DNA of 64,000 nt from Linanthus parryae (lineage: Eukaryota > Streptophyta > Magnoliopsida > Ericales > Polemoniaceae). The stretch lies in NCBI GenBank assembly GCA_023055425.1, contig JALGPY010000002.1, positions 117,502,088 to 117,566,087 of the forward strand. Reading direction: 5' to 3'. Made by a program: the position numbers and the translations under genes. Below are positions 46,847-57,845 of this stretch, in pieces; position 1 is the stretch's first letter, and each line of letters opens with the position of its first letter. The notes under the pieces were generated by a model that ran no database searches, was not told where the DNA came from, and was given only the letters and a program-made list of their open reading frames with translations.

Positions 46847-49800
46847 ATGGCAAACAACAACGCATGACTTCATCCCTATGATCTGTCCTTGAGAAGGATA
46901 AACTGTCTGGAACAAATTTCCTTGACTGGTACAGAAACTTAAGGATTGTCCTTAAGCAAGAAAAGAAGCTGTACGTTTTGTACACTCCGATTCCAGAACC
47001 ACCACAAGATGAGTCTGTTCTAGCAGAAGTAAGGGCACGTCAGAAACATATTGATGATTCTAATGACGTGACTTGCCTCATGCTTTGCACCATGACTGTT
47101 AAGCTTCAGAAGCAGCACGAGAACATGGAGGCCTATGACATGATCATACACTTGAAATAATTGTTTTAGGAACAAGCAAGGCATGAGCGCTATGAGGTGT
47201 CTAAAGCATTGTTCAAGAGTAGTCTCGCAGAGGGGAATCCAGTAGGGCCTCATGTACTCCGAATGATTGGGTACATTCAGAACCTTGAGAGACTGGGTTC
47301 CCGCTTGGCCAACATTTGGCAACTGATATTGTTTTGCAATCGTTGCCTGACAGTTATAATCAGTTCATCATGAACTATAATATGAACGAGATCAGTAAGA
47401 CTCTGCCAGACTTGTTGGACATGCTAAAGACAGCTGAACAGAGCGTCAAAAAAGGCAAGGGCCAGGCCATAATGATGGTACATAAGAAGAAGGGCAAAGT
47501 AGTTTCCTCTACTTCCAAAGGAAAGCGGAAGAAAGTTTCAAAATCCAAGGAAGCCCACCTAGTGGAGGCGTGGCTAAAGGTGAATGTCACTACTACAGCC
47601 AGTCGGGTCACTGGATGAGGAATTGCCCTAAATATCTGGAGGATAAGAAGCTTGGAATAGTGATTCCACCACCACCACCAGGTATTTATGTTATAGACGT
47701 CAATATTTCTATTTCTTCATCTTGGGTATTGGATACTGGATGTGGTTCTCACATTTTTCGAAATGTGCAGGATTTGAAAAGAAGTAGAAGATTGGCTAAA
47801 GGGGAGATAGATCTGCGCGTCCGGAACGGAGCAAGAGTTGCTGCATTAGCTGTAGGCGTTTATGAGCTATCTTTGCCTTCTGTGCTTATTTTAGAATTAG
47901 ACAATTGCTTTTATGTGCCTGCTATGAGCAATTATTTCCATTTCTTGTTTGGACGAGAAGGGTTTTTCGATTTCAATAAAGGACAAGTGTTGCTCCATTT
48001 ATTTTGATAGTATGCACTATTGTAGTGCGCATTTGTCTAATGAATTGTATATCCTTGATCTAAATAGTCCAATCTATAACATAAATACTAAAAATATTAA
48101 AACTAACGATTTAAATCCTACATATCTACGGCACTGTCGTTTAGGACATATAAATGAGAAACGCATATCTATACTCCATAAGGATGGACTTCTAGGCTCA
48201 TTTGATTTGGAATCATATGAGACATGTGAATCTTGTTTATTAGGAAAATGACAAAGTCCCCTTTCAATAAGAAATGTGAGATGACTAGTGAGTTATTGGC
48301 ACTCATATATACTGTTGTATGTGGGCCGTTCCCCACTCCTTCCAGAGGTGGTTACACCTACTTCATCACGTTTACTGATGATTTCAGTAGATATGGATTT
48401 GTATACCTTATGAAGGCCAAATCCGAATCCTTCGAATTGTTCAAAGAATTCAAGAATGAAGTAGAGAAGCAACTTGATAAAAGTATTAAGGCTCTACGAT
48501 CGGATCGTGGAGGAGAATACTTAACCCAAGAGTTTGATGAATATCTTAGAGAGTGTGGGATAGTATCCCACCTCACTCCACCCGGAACATCACAATGGAA
48601 TGGCGTATCCGAGAGGAGGAATCGCACACTATTCGATATGGTGCGATCTATGATGTCTCAAACGGATCTTCCGATATCATTTTAGGGACATGCTCTAATG
48701 ACGGCAACTTTTACCATTAACCGTCTTCCATCCAAATCAGTCATGAAGACACCATATGAGATTTGGACTGGGAAACGTCGAATAGTGTCGTTTATGAGGA
48801 TTTGGGGCTGCGATGTCTATGTAAAGCGTTTAAAAACATACAAGCTCGGGCCCAAAGCGGATAAATGTAAATTTGTGGGATATCCTAAGGAAACTAGAGG
48901 ATATTATTTCTACAACCCACCGAAAACAAAGTGTTTGTTGCTCGGACCGGCGTGTTTCTAGAAAGAGAGTTTGTCTCTAAAGAAGCAAGTGGGAGGGAAC
49001 TTGAAGAAATTCAAGAACCACAAATCACTGAACCGATAATGGAACATGAGCAGGAACCGCAAGTTATTGTGGAGGAACCTGTTCAGGTAACACAGGAAAA
49101 TCCGTAGATCAGGAAGAGTGCGTCATGAGCCAGAGAGGTATGGACTTCTCGTGACTGAGCCTGATGATGTACCACTCATGGATGATGAGCCTGCAACCTA
49201 CAGGGAAGCCATGAAAGGTCTAGACTCCAAGAAGTGGCTAGAAGCCATGAGATCCGAAATGGATTCCATGTACACCAACAAAGTATGGACTTTGGTGGAA
49301 CCACCCGAAGGGGCTCGGCCCATAGGGTGAAAATGGGTCTTCAAGAAGAAGACCGACATGGATGGCAAAGTAGTTGCCTATAAGGGGTGATTGGTTGCTA
49401 AAGGGTATAGACAGATTCATGGTATTGACTATGATGAGACTTTTTCACAAGTCGCCATGACTAAATCCGTTCGAATCCTACTTGCTATTGCAGCATACTA
49501 CAACTATGAGATTTGGCAGATGGATGTCAAAACAGCGTTCCTTTATGGGAACCTCCTCGAGGATGTGTACATGACACAACCGGAGGGTTTTGAGGATCCA
49601 GAGAATGCCAATAAAGTCTGTAAGCTGCAAATGTCCATTTATGGATTGAAGCAAGCTTCTAGGAGCTGGAACGTTTTGATGACGCGGTTAAAGAGTTTGG
49701 CTTCATGAAGAACGAAGATGAGCCTTATGTTTACAAGAAGGTTAGTGGGAGCTTTGTAGTATTTCTGGTCTTGTATGTGGATGACATACTAATCATTGGA

Positions 49801-50490
49801 AACGACATTCCTGCTTTGCAATCTGTTAAAGATTGGCTAGGAAAATGTTTTGAAATGAAGGACTTAGGAGATGCAGCCTATATACTTGGTATAAAGATCT
49901 ATGGGGATAGATCTAGAAAGCTTCTCGGCCCTAAGTAAAAGTACATATATAGACAAAGGTGTTGAAGAGGTTCAACATGCAAGATTCCAAGAAGGGATTC
50001 TTGCCCATGTCGCATGGAGTCACTCTTTCTAAGAATGTATGTCCCTCCAATGAGATTGAGAAGGACTGCATGAGTAGGATACCCTCACTGGATAATTATC
50101 AAGATTATCCTTAAGTACTTGAGAAGAACTAAACGATGAGTTATTGATATATGGAGGATAGAAAGAGTTCACTGTAAGGGGTTATAATGATGTGAATTTC
50201 CAATATGATAAAGATGGTTTCATATTATAATCAGTTTTGTGTTTTTCCTTAATGAACGGGACTGTGAGCTGGAAAGGTTCCAGGAAAGATTCAGTTGTCG
50301 ATTCTATCACAGAGGACTGAGTATATTGGTGCATCAGATGCACATACTCAGAAGGTTCTATATCATATGATTGTCGATAGAGGAGATATGAACATATGCA
50401 AAGTACCAGCATATGTCTCTTACCTTGCGCAACGGAGGCATGAGGGCCGCGCTAGATCAATAGGCATATGATGCACCAGATTGACTCTAG
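46847..50490 (+). pseudogene. Element 5 gag-pol pseudogene
   Basis: ATG 46847, frameshifted after six codons. Gag: IPEPPQDESVLAEVRARQKH, DVTCLMLCTMTVKLQKQHEN; knuckle CHYYSQSGHWMRNCPKY, second Cys lost. Protease LDTGCGSHIFRNVQDLKRSR is intact. Integrase keeps SDRGGEYLTQEFDEYLRECG and NGVSERRNRTLFDMVRSMM, but the first DDE Asp region reads YTVVCGPF, Asp to Val. RT: MDVKTAFLYGNLLEDVYMTQ and VLYVDDILIIGNDI, YVDD intact. At about 50085 sequence jumps from MSRIP into a decayed RNase H that matches Element 1, shared lesions included. Many stops; inactive. Confidence 0.92.
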
Positions 50491-50493
50491 TGC

Positions 50494-50504
50494 AAGTGGG
50501 AGAT
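50494..50504 (+). other. Element 5 polypurine tract
   Basis: AAGTGGGAGAT directly precedes the 3' LTR, the intact form of the tract. Confidence 0.85.
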
Positions 50505-51933
50505 TGTTGGAAATATGCCCTAGAGGCAATCTATTTCTTGTTACATTTGTATTGACTTACTATTCATTATGTTATCGATATGGAGATAGGTTGACATGAA
50601 TGAAGTCCTTAGAATATAAATGTTATATTCTTAAATATCCCTAGTCGATTATATTGATTAACAGGACAATCAACTATAGACTAGTATGGGGTTGGATTGA
50701 TATGGAGATATCACGATCCAACACATTGGTATGCATTAGGAGTGATGTCATACTGGATTGACCCACTTATGAGAAGGCTACATACAAGTTATGTGGAGTC
50801 ACAAGCGCTTCTCGTAGTGACAACGGTATTGTCATTCTTAGACTTAAAGTCACTAGATCCTCTAGTTGTGGAGTATTGTGTTTTCACGTCGTCAAATGCT
50901 ACACCGTAACTGGGTAGTAATAAAGGCGCTAATCAGACACAATAGGAAGCAAGCTTAGAGATGGTAGTGATGTGGATAGAATTTGTCCCTCCCACATAAC
51001 GGGAGCAAATATCCTTGGCCACTTGAGGGTTAGTGCTTATAGAATGGCTGACTAGACTCAAATAAATCAATATAGGATATTGATGTTATCTGCATGGGTA
51101 AGACTATTTCCAGGATCGAGAACCTATGGATTGGATATACGAGTGTGACTTGTATATCTCATGTCCAATCCGGATATGGAGACAAAGGGATGAGACAATA
51201 TAGTCACAAGGTTTGTCGGATTACTGACTATTTCTATTAGTTAGGTGGCATGGATGTGTTGCTAGACACCGCTCCATGTTAGTAATCGTTACTACCAACT
51301 AAGTAGAAACCTATGGGGTCACACGCCATATGGATTAAACTAGACTTGGGAATTTATTAATATGATTAATTAAATAGAATGATCAATACGCAAGCTCATG
51401 CAAACTTAGTATGACTAATTTGCAAGGTGAACTAATTCATGTAAGGACATGGTTAGTAGAGGGGCCTTTATGTAGTTAACAATGAGTTGTTGGACTATAT
51501 AAAGAACATTCCTAGCTTATTTTCTCACTGATGCTCATAACACACATTGAGTGAGAGAAAGAACAAGGCAAGGAGAGAGAGAGAGAGAGAGCAAGACAAG
51601 TCAAGGCCGAAGCCAAGACTCGTCCGCCCCCTTCCCACGGTCGGCCACACGAGGCCGAGCCTCTTTGGTCTCCGTTGCGTGATTCTTCTTCTTCCTTCTT
51701 CCGCCGTTTGCTAGCACAAGACGTGGAGGAATCCAGATCTTGATCATGGGCATGGACTAGCCGTAGAGACGCAAACACTATTTTGCGTTTGAAGTCATCC
51801 AAGAAGACAAACAAGGTAATTGTTACTAAATCCTTTACTATCGTTATGATGTCTCTTCCTGTGATCTTTGGAGGTTCTTGTGCGAATCTTAATTATTATC
51901 TTTTCGCTACGTAATCCTTTACAAAACCCTACA
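50505..51933 (+). repeat. Element 5 3' LTR
   Basis: 1429 bp from TGTTGGAAATATGCCCTAGA to ACAAAACCCTACA. TATA box CTATATAAAG at about 51495, then a GA-rich leader. Its end (CGCTACGTAATCC) differs from the end of this element's 5' LTR (CGCTCCGTTACCTACG). Confidence 0.92.
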
Positions 51934-52085
51934 TAAACTAACTGGTCGAAGTTTACTAGGAGCCTGCACGTGTTTAACTTGTGGGATGAGAGCAACAACA
52001 ACCTTATTGAAATTTTCACTGTGAATATCAGCCATTTGGCGATCCAAAACAAAATTTCATACAAAAAGATCCTAACTGCAAGGGC
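51934..52085 (-). pseudogene. L1-type LINE fragment, upstream part
   Basis: Minus strand reading FNKVVVALIPQVKHVQAPSK then LRPVSL, the non-LTR RT block that normally reads ALIPK ... FRPISLCNVIYK. The next expected residues (C-VIYK) are at 43059 on the same strand, so this is the other half of the LINE split by Element 5. Its 5' side ends near 52085 beside a GGGCCCTCTTTGTTTGAC sequence typical of a DNA-transposon end. Confidence 0.85.
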
Positions 52086-52143
52086 CCTCTTTGTTTGACG
52101 GTTCGCAAGCTTGTGTAACATTCATGGGACCCTTGTAGTCATT

Positions 52144-53352
52144 GGTGCTGTTTAGATAAGCTTAAGCAAGTGGTTGAGCGCAAAATCTCGTTTAAATTGT
52201 GGTGTTTGGATATGCTAGATTGAATAAGAGTATTGAATCTTTCTTAAAAAAATAATTATTTATCTGGGATAGGGATGGCAATGGATCGGATTCGGATCGG
52301 ATCCACCTATATCCATATCCGAATCCGATAAAAATAAGTGGAGCCATATTCGATCCAAATCCGACCGGATCCTAAACGGATTCGGATCGAATCCGGGCCG
52401 GATTTAATTTGCAATATCCGTATTCGATCCGACAATCCAAATCTCCAGAAACGGATCTGATTCGAATTCAGATTTGGATCCTGAGCATTTTTTTTTCACT
52501 TCTCATACAAAATACACAACAAATTCAGAAAAATACGTAAAGAGTCACCGCACCAAAAAAAATTGCCTAAAAATAAAAAAATATTAAAAATATTTTATCA
52601 TTATGACAAACGTAAATCTACCAACAAATATAAGCAAGCCATTCAAAAGTTTAAGGCACTAATAATGTCTAAAATTGTCTACAAATTCAATCAAAACAAC
52701 ACTAAAATTGTCCATAACCATAGTGAAATATTTTCTTCAGGCCTAAAAGATAATGTGTAGTGATTTGTGTAATGTGTTTATATATATGTAGGTAAACTTT
52801 TTTTTTTTTTTATAACTCCAAGTTTTTTTTTTTTGTAAAACTATGTGTTCGGATCCTTTCGGGTCGGATATCCATCGGATATCCTAATATATTCGGATCA
52901 AATCCGGATACGGATCGGATTTTAGTTTTTAATATCCATATCCGATCCATTTTAAAATGGATCGGATTCGGACTTGATCCATTCGGATCGAATCACTCGG
53001 ATTTCAGATCGGATCGAACCGTATTGACATCCCTAATCTGGGATCTGAAAATTCAAAAGCTGGAGTCCGGAAATTCCTAAGTTGTCAAATGTTTACAAGG
53101 CACCCGGATTCATCTCATTTTTTTCTGGATCTCCGGATTTGTAGCCGGTTATCAGGGTGCTTCCGGATAAAAGTGAGACGAATCCCGATAAATTGTGAAA
53201 TTTGAAAACTTTTGAATTTCCAGACTCCGGTTTTTGATTTCCAGATTCCTATTTTGTTCCGGAAATATAATTTCCTTGAAGCTTTTTTGACCAAATATAT
53301 GAGATTTTTGAAATTTGAGTTCCTCTCGAATTAATCTTGTCCAAACAGCACC
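52144..53352. mobile_element. Outer TIR element hosting a nested insertion
   Basis: The left end GGTGCTGTTTAGATAAGCTT and the right end, reverse complement GGTGCTGTTTGGACAAGATT, form inverted ends. No coding frame. Without the nested 765-bp insertion and its target duplicate the element is about 0.43 kb, MITE size. A target duplication was not evident, so the call rests on the end match. Confidence 0.5.
52271..53035. mobile_element. Nested TIR element with 9-bp target duplication
   Basis: Ends AGGGATGGCAATGG and ATTGACATCCCTA are imperfect inverted repeats. The 9-mer ATCTGGGAT flanks both sides (52262-52270 and 53036-53044), a clean target duplication of the length typical for Mutator-like elements. 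Subterminal regions are packed with GGATCGGATTCGG-type repeats in opposite orientations. The centre is AT-rich and non-coding. Confidence 0.75.
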
Positions 53353-53380
53353 TCTTTTACATGATTTTGGGATTTACCTT

Positions 53381-53382
<2 letters not shown>

Positions 53383-53421
<39 letters not shown>
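53383..53421 (+). repeat. Poly-T run (39 T)
   Basis: Uninterrupted T tract just outside the outer TIR element; could be a decayed poly(A) tail of a minus-strand retroposon, but no body was found. Confidence 0.95.
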
Positions 53422-53422
<1 letters not shown>

Positions 53423-53654
53423 TTAAATCAACACATAACAAGGATCGTATAATTTGGTACCTACTTAGAACCCAGCAACTTTGTTGTTGAGAAAGAAAAA
53501 TGTTCAACTGCAATGAACTCAAAGCAATAGTAGAACAACCAATTTTCAGCTGTTAAACCAAATTATCATTATTTACAATTTACACTGCATATTAGTTGCC
53601 AAATCTGTTACGAATGCTAGCAAATAATCAATCTTCTGTAATCTCTCTGTCACA

Positions 53655-54293
53655 TCAATCTAACAACCAACAATTGGTTAGCTGCGATAACGCACTTTCC
53701 CTGAACCCCTTCACCTTCATCAAACAGAAATGAGTACAACACATCCCCAACCCTGACCGAACCTTACTCGTCTTCAACAAATAACACGCCGGTGGACACC
53801 GCCCCTTCCCCTGCACAACAACCCCCCACGCCCTCGTCCCTTGGTCCTCTCCGGCGCCTAAATCCTCCACCAGAATCAGCCCATCCGGTGCCGCCCGATT
53901 CCCTCCTCCCTCCTTCCAACTCCTCGACAACGAAGCCCAATCTTCCGCCACCGCCTCCGCCGTCTCAAACCTCGCCGCCTTCCCTTCATCGTTCGCGTAC
54001 ACCTGGACCAACAGCGACGCCTCCTCCCGCAGATTCCTCACGATCTCCGTCGCTGAATCGTGAATCCAACCATCGAGCGCCTCCGGAAAATCAGATCTGC
54101 CTCTATCAGCAGAAGGATCCAGAGGAGAAGCCGAAGAAGAAACAGACGAGATTGCTCTGTACTGTGACTTCTGTCCCGTAATCGAGCATCGGATTCGGTT
54201 CGGAGTGACTGATTGGTCGATTGTGCGGCCGCGGTGTCGGCAGTTTGGGAGGGAATGGTGGGGATTGGTGGAGATGGAGGTGGAAGATGCCAT
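53655..54293 (-). CDS. Intact conserved plant protein, probably chloroplast-targeted (DUF7804-like)
   Basis: A single uninterrupted minus-strand frame. Two in-frame starts are possible: 54329 (224 codons) or 54293 (212 codons, MASSTSISTNPHHSLPN). I prefer the second, because MASS plus a Ser/Arg-rich start ending near NRIRCS is a typical chloroplast transit peptide. The body has a helical WIHDSATEIVRNL segment, LLVQVYA, AVAEDWASLSRSWKEGG, GLILVEDL, then RAWGVVVQGKGRCPPACYLL, LGMCCTHFCLMKVKGFRESA and a C-terminus of QLTNCWLL. This layout matches a small conserved family of unknown function in land plants, which I recall as DUF7804. It is the only intact gene in the window, with no obvious partner nearby. 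A TATA-like TACATAAAG lies about 110 bases upstream of 54329. Confidence 0.8.
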   Translation of the reverse strand: MASSTSISTNPHHSLPNCRHRGRTIDQSVTPNRIRCSITGQKSQYRAISSVSSSASPLDPSADRGRSDFPEALDGWIHDSATEIVRNLREEASLLVQVYANDEGKAARFETAEAVAEDWASLSRSWKEGGGNRAAPDGLILVEDLGAGEDQGTRAWGVVVQGKGRCPPACYLLKTSKVRSGLGMCCTHFCLMKVKGFRESALSQLTNCWLLD

Positions 54294-54432
54294 TGATGAC
54301 TGTGAATTGGTTTCTGATGTGCTGCCCAAGACGGTGAAGAGAGAGAGGAAGGCAGAATCAGAGAGGTTGTTGTTTACAAGCGCGAGAGAAATTGAAAATC
54401 AGTGGTTGGAGTGTTGAGGGGACCGATTTGCT

Positions 54433-54446
54433 TCTTTATGTAGTGT
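54433..54446 (-). promoter_or_regulatory. TATA-like element upstream of the DUF7804-like gene
   Basis: On the minus strand CTACATAAAGAAGC lies about 150 bases upstream of the preferred start at 54293, a normal distance for a plant core promoter with a C/T-rich leader (CAATTTCTCTCGCG) between them. Confidence 0.35.
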
Positions 54447-55395
54447 TGTCTACTTGGTGGTCAATAGTTTTCTAATGTGGAATTTATATCCTACACGCGA
54501 AGCATCCTAACAACAAGCATGCCATGTTTTAAATGTTTGCGGCACTCGCCAAGTAATTTCCTGTTGTGTGCTATTAGGACTTTTAATAGGTCAAAAGTTG
54601 TGCATAGTATGACCTGACTTGGTCTTGAGATGTACTTGGAGGGTCTAAAGTATCAAACCATCTATCTGACTTTGCTTTATTATGTATAAAGTATGTAAGA
54701 TTTGTTATTATTGCTTATTACTACTATCACTCAAAAGGAAAACAAATATTATATAAAAGATGTCAACTAAACATATGAACTCAGTTATATTATGATGTGA
54801 TGATTATATGTTTTTATTTTAAAACTACATCGACAATTATGCAGATTTCTAAATTTGTATGCGCATATATATGAACTTTAGTACAAAGCTACTTAGGAAT
54901 AGTGTACGATTAATCGGTACATCCAACACAAAAGTTTTTTTTTCCTTTAAATTTATCTTGAGGTGATTGAACTTTTCGTCTCATGTTATAACTGCATATG
55001 AGTCTTTCAACTAATGAGTTACTACGACTATTCTGGTAAGTGATTACGAATTTTTAAACTTAAATGGACTACGAATTGCTCTGTCCATTCCTTTAGGTTC
55101 TTTGAAAATTTATTTGGGTATTATTTAGGCATAGCAATTTGGTTGACAAAACGATGCAAAAAATTACTAATTTTTTATGGTGTCGTAAAGGAACTTTACA
55201 ATATCGCAAAAATTTACCATGTTTTTACATTGTTGTGCTAACCGAATTGTTAGTCCCAAATAATATCCGGGTAATTTTTTGAAAAACTTGGAAGAATGGG
55301 AGGAATATAAACTTAATGCTAACCCTGTACATTTTCTTTTATACAAAGTTGTACAAGGAGAAGCATGATAGCAAGGTTGGGACTGCTACATTGGA

Positions 55396-55440
<45 letters not shown>

Positions 55441-56231
55441 AGCAATCCATTTGGAAACGAAGATGGGATCCAAATCCATTTAACAATGAAAAAGTTGGAG
55501 AATCAAGTTCATGCTTCATATGCACTGACACAAGAGTTGTCAATACAGTTGTGGTATTGGTTGTTGCATTTTACAGTTTAACGTATAAGTCAACAGTACA
55601 AGTACAAGATATGGTGAGTTTGGTATAACTTATTTACAATTTATGCAAAATTATAATTTAATTTTAAAAAATATTACGACAAAAAAGTTAAGAAAAAGAC
55701 ATTCATGTTTGGTGTAAGAGTTCGTTAAGTCCAAAAAATCTAAAGAAAATTAAAAAATTTAACTTTTTCTTAATATCGTTTTTACAATATAAACTTACAA
55801 CATACTAAAGTTCAACATATAAAGCACTACTTATAAATTGTCTTCAACTTATAATTTAAAGTAACTTATAAGCAGCTTATAAATTGTACCAAATCCTCAT
55901 ACTACAGTGGTCTACCATGATTTTGTGCGTGTAATTTGATATGCTGGTATTTCTAAAAGAAAATAAAAATGAACTGGAAAGTATGATCATATAGCAATGA
56001 TGTGGTGGTTGTGTACCAGATAAAATGTTTCCACTTTAAAGATAACAACATGCCACGTGGGATTTCAGTACGAATCAAACACACAAACAACACGAGCCCG
56101 GCACACCTCAACCAACCAGAACACATGCAAGGCGTACGTGGGTCCACTCACAGCCAATCGCGTGTTGATGTTTATCACGCATAACATGCACGAAACACAC
56201 GCCTGAAAGGCTTCAATATCATGGAAAACCT
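54447..56231. other. AT-rich intergenic region
   Basis: No gene or complete transposon recognised. It contains a 42-T run at 55398-55439. ORFs over that run encode poly-Phe or poly-Lys and are artefacts. Confidence 0.5.
55398..55439 (+). repeat. Poly-T run (42 T)
   Basis: Uninterrupted T tract, possibly the poly(A) tail of a minus-strand retroposon; no source sequence recognised beside it. Confidence 0.95.
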
Positions 56232-56239
56232 GTACTTAG

Positions 56240-56652
56240 TGCATGTTTGGCATTCAGGGTATTTTAAACTCATTTGGCATGACTGTTTTTTTTGCCTGTT
56301 TAAAAACAAAAATAAAGTGAAAATAGTTGTTTAAAAAAAATCAAATGTAGTGTTTTTACGGTATTTTTACCGTACTCTTGGTGTTTAAAGACATTTCAAC
56401 TATGATTAGATGTAAAAAAAAAAATCAAATATATATCGGTATTGTACGTAAAAATGATATTCTTTTTCTTTTTGATAAAGCGTAAAAATGATATTCAAGC
56501 AAATTAACATTGAAATTTAGTAATATAGCTAAATCTGTTTTTGATTTTAGACAATGTTTTTAAACGGATACTAAACAGTTTTTTTATTCTATTTTAAAAA
56601 GTGTTTTTTCAACACATTTTTTTTCTAATGTTCTTAAACGGATACCAAACAA
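56240..56652. mobile_element. hAT-like MITE
   Basis: Ends carry inverted (T)GTTTGGCATTC / GGATACCAAACA motifs. Flanking 8-mers GTACTTAG (56232-56239) and GTTCTTAG (56653-56660) differ at one base, as an old 8-bp hAT target duplication would. About 410 bp, AT-rich, non-coding, with repeated GTTTAAA/TTTAAAC-type words. Confidence 0.6.
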
Positions 56653-56660
56653 GTTCTTAG

Positions 56661-57013
56661 ACTAGAAAAATGACAGCAGTTCCACTCGTTGAAGCCTCTC
56701 CATGTCAAAGGAAACGCCAGACATCCAACTGGTAGCTAAAGCCTAAGGTCTTGTCTTTATTAAGGCCTCGTTTGGGTAGAAGATGTGATAAACTGGGATA
56801 TAATGTACTACGCTATTATATGATTACCGTGAGATAATACATAATACAATATATTATTTTTATGTGTTTCAGTGATATCATACATGATATGAGATATGAA
56901 TCTGGATATGATGAATAATTAATGTAAAAAGACCAAATTATACTTTCTGGATCGTCTTGAATTTCGATTTGTAATTGTTTGTCTTTTAATTTGCACATAA
57001 AACATACTTATAC
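56661..57013. other. Non-coding sequence with possible MITE end
   Basis: Contains GGCCTCGTTTGGGTAG (about 56764), a common start of plant MITEs; a matching inverted end was not found before 57013. Confidence 0.35.
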
Positions 57014-57219
57014 TGTTAGAGGTATTAATTTAATACATTAATATTTAGTAATAATTTAGGATTATTATGTTTCCTTGTTTAGTTGATTTGATACTGATCC
57101 CTAGTTTATGTTTCTTGCTCTCCAAGTTAGGTTAGGTTCGGGTTTGCCTATAAAAGCCCCATTGCACATAGTCAACACGCTTCTGAATAACATACTTTTC
57201 CCTCTCCAGAAATCTAACA
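57014..57219 (+). repeat. Short copia-type LTR
   Basis: 206 bp from TGTTAGAGGTATTAATTTAA to CAGAAATCTAACA, with a TATA-like CTATAAAAGCCCC at about 57148. It is followed at once by a primer-binding site, which defines the 3' border. A different family from the other elements. Confidence 0.7.
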
Positions 57220-57845
57220 TGGTATCAGATCTCTTACGCTCTTGATGACCTAATCGCGCATCCACCTTTGGCGGGCGGCACCGCCAATAGCCGCCCTCTG
57301 GAATTGTTCATTACATTAAGTTTTCGCTAGCTCGTTTTTGTTCCATTGGCGCAGGGACAAAAATCCTCGAACTGTTCTCGGTTTGATCATCACCCAGTCG
57401 TCCAATCATCTCACTACTAGTACTATTCAACTCGGATTGAAAATCCGAGCCTACCCCCTAAATTTCACGGAGAAAGACTTTATAACGCGCCTCCACGCGC
57501 CGCCTTAAGTTAGCCCGTCGTAGCTTCCACGCTTCAACGCGCCTTCAGGCGCCATCCTGCATCAGCGCTTGTCAGGCTCGCACGCAACACCGCTTTTCAG
57601 TCGTGGCTCAGATCGGCTTCTGCACGGATCAACCCGACCTCTTCTTGTGTTCAGCTTCCGTTCTGCTCCATAGCGGCTTCGGTTCACGCATTCGGCTCGC
57701 CTCCATGACTCACGGCTTCCGCGTTAGCCACGACTCTCACTTTCGGCTCAGCAGTTCCCCTTCGGCTCTCGAAGCCGCCAAAGCTTTCTTTCCGGCTCCA
57801 ACAGATTTCTTTCGGCTTTGAAGCTTCACTGTGGCTCTTGGATTG
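57220..57845 (+). mobile_element. Internal start of the short-LTR copia element
   Basis: Begins TGGTATCAGATC (primer-binding site for initiator tRNA-Met, 10 matching bases). The rest is a GC-rich leader or gag start with no clear Gag motif. The 72-codon ORF at 57603 is not recognisable. It is cut off at 57845, where Element 6 begins. Confidence 0.55.

Larger units (their letters stand above)
43065..51933 (+). mobile_element. Element 5: mosaic Ty1/copia retrotransposon inserted in a LINE
   Basis: 5' LTR 43065-45243 with a foreign block inside, primer-binding site, leader, gag-pol, purine tract and 3' LTR 50505-51933. It splits one LINE reading frame; flanking 5-mers CAAAA (43060-43064) and TAAAC (51934-51938) are a plausible decayed target duplication. 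Leader and most of gag-pol resemble Element 2, the RNase H end resembles Element 1, and the 3' LTR end resembles Element 3's subtype. The two LTR 3' halves differ in subtype. Inactive. Confidence 0.9.

Noticed and set aside
53792..54181. Proline-rich plus-strand ORF of 129 codons
   Set aside because: Antisense shadow of the intact minus-strand gene; low-complexity and without family resemblance.
55319..55628. ORFs with poly-Phe or poly-Lys
   Set aside because: They exist only because of the 42-T run.
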